Origin: Nocardia vinacea
GTDB taxonomy: Bacteria; Actinomycetota; Actinomycetes; Mycobacteriales; Mycobacteriaceae
Assembly (NCBI RefSeq): GCF_035920345.1
Contig: NZ_CP109149.1
Location: 9,424,001 to 9,488,000, forward strand
Direction of reading: 5' to 3'
Length of the DNA stretch: 64,000 nucleotides
The notes beneath the pieces were generated by a model that saw only the letters and a list, made by a program, of their open reading frames with translations, searched no databases and was not told where the DNA came from. Within the stretch, counting starts at the first letter, position 1; each line of letters opens with the position of its first letter. The translations under genes were made by a program, and so were the position numbers. Shown in pieces: positions 61,313 to 64,000 of this stretch.

Positions 61313-62713
61313 ATGAGTATGTCGCGGCGATCTGTGCTGCTGGCCGGTGCCGTTACGGGCGCGGGCCTGGTCGCGTGCGGCAAATCGACGGATTCCGATA
61401 ACGTGGCGAGTTCCGGCAGTGTGCTGCCGAGTGATCCGCGTTCGGTCGCGACCGACGCCTATATCTATGGGTATCCGCTGGTGCTGATGGATGTCACGCT
61501 GCAGTCGAATACCGCCGCCGTACCCGCCAATCGGATCTGGGCCGTCAGCCCGGTGAATCCCGGGATGAATACGGTGGTCATGCCGAATATCGACACCCTT
61601 TATGCCACAGCCTGGCTCGACGTGGGTGCCGAACCGGTGGTGCTGCAGGTTCCGCCGATGGACGGCGACCGGTACTGGCTCATGCAGATCATGGACGCCT
61701 GGACCAATACCACCCACAATCCCAGCAGTGTCGCACCACGGGTGCGCGCCGGTCAGGACCCGCCGTACGGCTACGTGATCACCGGCCCTAATTGGTCTGG
61801 TGCGCTGCCGGATAACCTGACCAGATTGGCGATGCCCACCGCGACCGCATGGCTGATCGGTCGCATCGAGTTGCGCGGCGAGGGCGATTTCGCCGCCGCC
61901 GAGAGCGTGCAGCAGCAGGTGCTGCTCGCACCGCTGAGCGCTTGGTTGCGCGGTGAACGGCCGACCCCGGTGATCAATCCCGATTTGACCGCCCCGATCG
62001 CACCTCCGCAGCAGGTTGCGCGGATGGACGGGCGCACCTTCTTCGACCGGCTCTGCACACTTATGCTCACCAACCCGCCTGCCCGCGACGATGCCCCCGC
62101 GCTGCAGCGGTTCTCGAAGATCGGCATCCTGCCGGGCGGCACGGTGGACAATGCGCCGGTCGCCGACCTCAACGCCGCGGTGGCGGCGGGCCAGATGCGC
62201 ATCCCGGATTACGCCAATCCCAAAGCCAGACGTGAGAACGGCTGGGGTTTCGCGACGAACCTCGGCACCTACGGCACCGATTACTCACTGCGTGCCTCGA
62301 CTGCGTGGACCGCACTCGGTGCGAATCTGCCGGAAGACACGGTCTATCCGGAGATCAGCGCGAACGCGGGGGAGCAAGGTGCGCCGCGCTCGTACCGGCT
62401 GCATTTCCCCGCGGGCCAGATGCCGCCCGCGCGGGCCTTCTGGTCGCTGACCGCCTACACCGCGGAGCGCTTTCTGGTGCCGAATCCGGCGGGCATCTTC
62501 TCGGTCGGTCATCAGCGTCCCGTCGTACCGCTGCCGGACGGCTCGCTGGAACTCGCCATCCAGGCGGCGGACCCGGGAAGTGCTGTGCCATACGGCAATT
62601 GGTTGCCGATACCGGAAACCGGCACCTTTCGGCTCGCGCTTCGCCTGTATGTGCCCGAGGAGCGGGCGCTCGATGGTCACTGGCGACCGCCGAGTCTGAA
62701 CCGAGTCGGATGA
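61313..62713 (+). CDS. DUF1254/DUF1214 lipoprotein
   Basis: 466 aa. The N-terminus (SRRSVLLAGAVTGAGLVACG) has a twin-arginine signal and a lipobox with Cys near residue 22. The DUF1254 part includes DAYIYGYPLVLMDV and the DUF1214 part ends RAFWSLTAYTAERFLVPNPA and GNWLPIPETGTFRLALRLY. GGGAGAAGG precedes the ATG. These are beta-rich envelope proteins of unknown function, widely found in bacteria. A shortened paralogue follows after 9 bases. Confidence 0.88.
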   Translation: MSMSRRSVLLAGAVTGAGLVACGKSTDSDNVASSGSVLPSDPRSVATDAYIYGYPLVLMDVTLQSNTAAVPANRIWAVSPVNPGMNTVVMPNIDTLYATAWLDVGAEPVVLQVPPMDGDRYWLMQIMDAWTNTTHNPSSVAPRVRAGQDPPYGYVITGPNWSGALPDNLTRLAMPTATAWLIGRIELRGEGDFAAAESVQQQVLLAPLSAWLRGERPTPVINPDLTAPIAPPQQVARMDGRTFFDRLCTLMLTNPPARDDAPALQRFSKIGILPGGTVDNAPVADLNAAVAAGQMRIPDYANPKARRENGWGFATNLGTYGTDYSLRASTAWTALGANLPEDTVYPEISANAGEQGAPRSYRLHFPAGQMPPARAFWSLTAYTAERFLVPNPAGIFSVGHQRPVVPLPDGSLELAIQAADPGSAVPYGNWLPIPETGTFRLALRLYVPEERALDGHWRPPSLNRVG

Positions 62714-62722
62714 AGGAGATGC

Positions 62723-63040
62723 ATGAACGTCTCGCGCAGAACCGCACTCGGACTCCCCGTGACCGGCATCGGACTGGCCGCCTATGACGCGGACAGCTAT
62801 CTGGTGCCGAATACCGCGAATATCTATGCGATCGGCCATCAGGTGCCGGTGGCACCCAATTCGGACGGTTCGGTCGAAATCGCTGTGCAGCACGAGGATC
62901 CGGGCACGAGCGTACCGGCGGGCAATTGGCTGCCCATCCCGGCGTCGGGGCAGGTCTGGCTGACCATGCGGCTGTACGCGCCGAAAGGCATCGCCATCGA
63001 CGGGCATTGGCAGCCGCCCGTCCTGACTGTAGTGCTATAG
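62723..63040 (+). CDS. Internally deleted DUF1254/1214 paralogue
   Basis: 105 aa. It begins with a similar Tat-like start (SRRTALGLPVTGIGLAAYDA) and then jumps directly to the C-terminal DUF1214 segment (DSYLVPNTANIYAIGHQVPV, GNWLPIPASGQVWLTMRLYA). About 340 residues present in the neighbour are absent, yet the frame stays open. The missing part removes the lipobox Cys and all of DUF1254. It is 9 bases after the full-length gene, so it may be translated. Confidence 0.7.
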   Translation: MNVSRRTALGLPVTGIGLAAYDADSYLVPNTANIYAIGHQVPVAPNSDGSVEIAVQHEDPGTSVPAGNWLPIPASGQVWLTMRLYAPKGIAIDGHWQPPVLTVVL

Positions 63041-63053
63041 GAGACGAGAAACT

Positions 63054-63773
63054 ATGGGCCGCTTGGCTTTCCCGATCTCGATCGCCGCCGCCGTGGTGCT
63101 GGTATTCGCCGCGCCCGTTGCCGCCGCGGAGGTGGGTGATGAGGACGGTGTGCCGTCACGAACCGCGTTCTCCTTCCGTTCGGTGCTGCCCGGCGTTCAG
63201 TGGGGCACCAGCAACGAACACGAGATGCGCACCGGATTGTCACTGGTCAAGCTCTATATGGTCGACTACGCGCTGCATCGCGGCGACGGGTCGGCGACGG
63301 ATCTGGCGTTGGCGGAGCGGATGATCCGCTATTCCGACGACTCCGCGGCCGACGAACTCGGCGCGAAGTATCCGCAGGCGATCGACGCTATTGCCGCGGA
63401 GTACGGTCTGACCGCTACCAAATCGGGGCCGGCCTGGGGCATGTCGTACACCAGCACCGCGGATGTGGCCACCTTCCTGGCGACCAAGAAGCGCACCGAA
63501 CCCTGGTCGCCGATCTTCGGCTGGATGGCCGCGGCGGGCGAACAGGCGGCCGACGGCACCGCACAGGACTGGGGGACCGCGCGGCTGCCCCGCGTCGAGG
63601 GCACCAAGTGGGGCTGGTCCGACAGCGGGCCGCTGGAGGTGGCCTCGGCATCGTTCGGCGAGACTTTCGCGGTCGCGGCACATACCCGCGGCACACCCGA
63701 GGATCAGACGGCCGATGTCGGCGCCACCGTGCCGTTCTTGCTACTGGCTCTGGTCGCGCGCGTGACGGGATAG
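63054..63773 (+). CDS. Secreted class A beta-lactamase-like serine hydrolase
   Basis: 239 aa with a signal peptide (FPISIAAAVVLVFAAPVAAA). The SxxK motif is SLVKLYMVDYALHRG near residue 63, and an SDN-like YSDDSAADEL follows at about 93. A KTG-like box is not obvious: GTKWGWSDSGPLEVAS is the likely equivalent (KWG). This indicates a penicillin-recognising fold with altered activity, so beta-lactam resistance cannot be assumed. It lies 13 bases after the short DUF1214 gene. Confidence 0.75.
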   Translation: MGRLAFPISIAAAVVLVFAAPVAAAEVGDEDGVPSRTAFSFRSVLPGVQWGTSNEHEMRTGLSLVKLYMVDYALHRGDGSATDLALAERMIRYSDDSAADELGAKYPQAIDAIAAEYGLTATKSGPAWGMSYTSTADVATFLATKKRTEPWSPIFGWMAAAGEQAADGTAQDWGTARLPRVEGTKWGWSDSGPLEVASASFGETFAVAAHTRGTPEDQTADVGATVPFLLLALVARVTG

Positions 63774-63780
63774 GCGGCGG

Positions 63781-64000
63781 TCAGTCCTCGCCGTCCCAGG
63801 TCCAGTGCGGCACCTCGCGGATCGGGTGCAGTTCGTCGTCGGACTTGGCATGCGAATTCTGTTGTGCCACTTGGGCGCCGAATTCGGCATGTGCGCGCAC
63901 CGCGGCACGGAAGGCGGGATCGTCGAATAGCCCCGCCTCCTCGAACGCCTCCAGATACAGCTGGGCGAAGCGCTCACGCTGTTCATCGGTGATTTCGAGG
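63781..64000 (-). CDS. Group II truncated haemoglobin, C-terminal part
   Basis: The last 72 codons are visible; the gene continues past the window. The sequence LEITDEQRERFAQLYLEAFE, DPAFRAAVRAHAEFGAQVAQ and the end HPIREVPHWTWDGED matches the C-terminus of trHbO-type globins (YjbI group). The heme-binding region lies outside the window. It is convergent with the beta-lactamase-like gene. Confidence 0.75.
   Translation of the reverse strand, partial: LEITDEQRERFAQLYLEAFEEAGLFDDPAFRAAVRAHAEFGAQVAQQNSHAKSDDELHPIREVPHWTWDGED

Noticed and set aside
63054..63773. A true beta-lactamase resistance gene
   Set aside because: SxxK is present but the SDN and KTG boxes are altered, so hydrolysis of beta-lactams is not supported by the sequence.

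Overview
This 64 kb window is high-GC actinobacterial DNA, most likely from Nocardia or a close relative in the Mycobacteriales. The signs are frequent GTG and TTG starts, WXG100 (Esx) proteins, DUF6082, DUF5995 and DUF1254/1214 proteins, TerD-VWA proteins, a CYP157/CYP154-like P450 pair, and a GylR-type glycerol locus. The species is inferred, not proven.

Bases 1-18,350 look accessory. They begin with the end of a TPR protein, a decayed transposase and a DEAD-box RNA helicase. A phage- or ICE-like module follows: two XRE regulators, a RecA-core ATPase, small HTH proteins, and a primase/replication-initiator-like protein with a tandem internal duplication. A small family of about 100-aa proteins comes next, one copy intact and one decayed. 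Between those two copies lies a membrane-anchored protein with a C-terminal acyl-carrier-like domain. After that come a WXG100-type polymorphic toxin operon with two related candidate immunity genes, and a caspase-like/P-loop NTPase/TPR protein (1059 aa, near-identical 42-aa repeats) that follows a DUF6082 membrane protein. The region ends at the 3' half of a tRNA-Met, which is probably an attachment-site scar.

Bases 18,350-28,450 are mixed. They hold a TetR/FAD-oxidoreductase pair with a clear operator, a broken monooxygenase, an NCS2 nucleobase permease, a small secreted protein, an integrase relic, an orphan contractile tail-tube protein, and an NAD(P)-binding epimerase-like protein.

Bases 28,450-42,570 form a catabolic gene cluster: a GntR regulator, two EutA/maleate-isomerase-like proteins, a hydroxyacid dehydrogenase, an amidase, a DUF3830 protein, a GabT-like aminotransferase, a GabD-like dehydrogenase, a tartrate/D-malate dehydrogenase-like enzyme, an EhuBCDA-type ABC importer, and a class I glutamine amidotransferase. 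The same 15-bp sequence with a palindromic core, CGGATTGTTGACAAT, lies in both divergent promoter regions, which suggests one GntR regulon. A self-contained MerR/methyltransferase pair sits inside the cluster.

Bases 42,570-51,900 hold an MHYT membrane protein, a nested inverted-repeat element, a thioesterase relic, an MmyB-like regulator with a divergent F420/NADP-oxidoreductase-like gene, and two P450 genes separated by a TnpB (IS605-type) element.

Bases 51,900-57,760 are a glycerol locus: glpD, glpK, a divergent gylR-like IclR regulator, and a second glpK. The window ends with secreted or membrane proteins, among them DUF5995, TerD-VWA, a divergent VirB2-like pair, DUF1254/1214 and a class A beta-lactamase-like protein, and then the C-terminus of a group II truncated haemoglobin.
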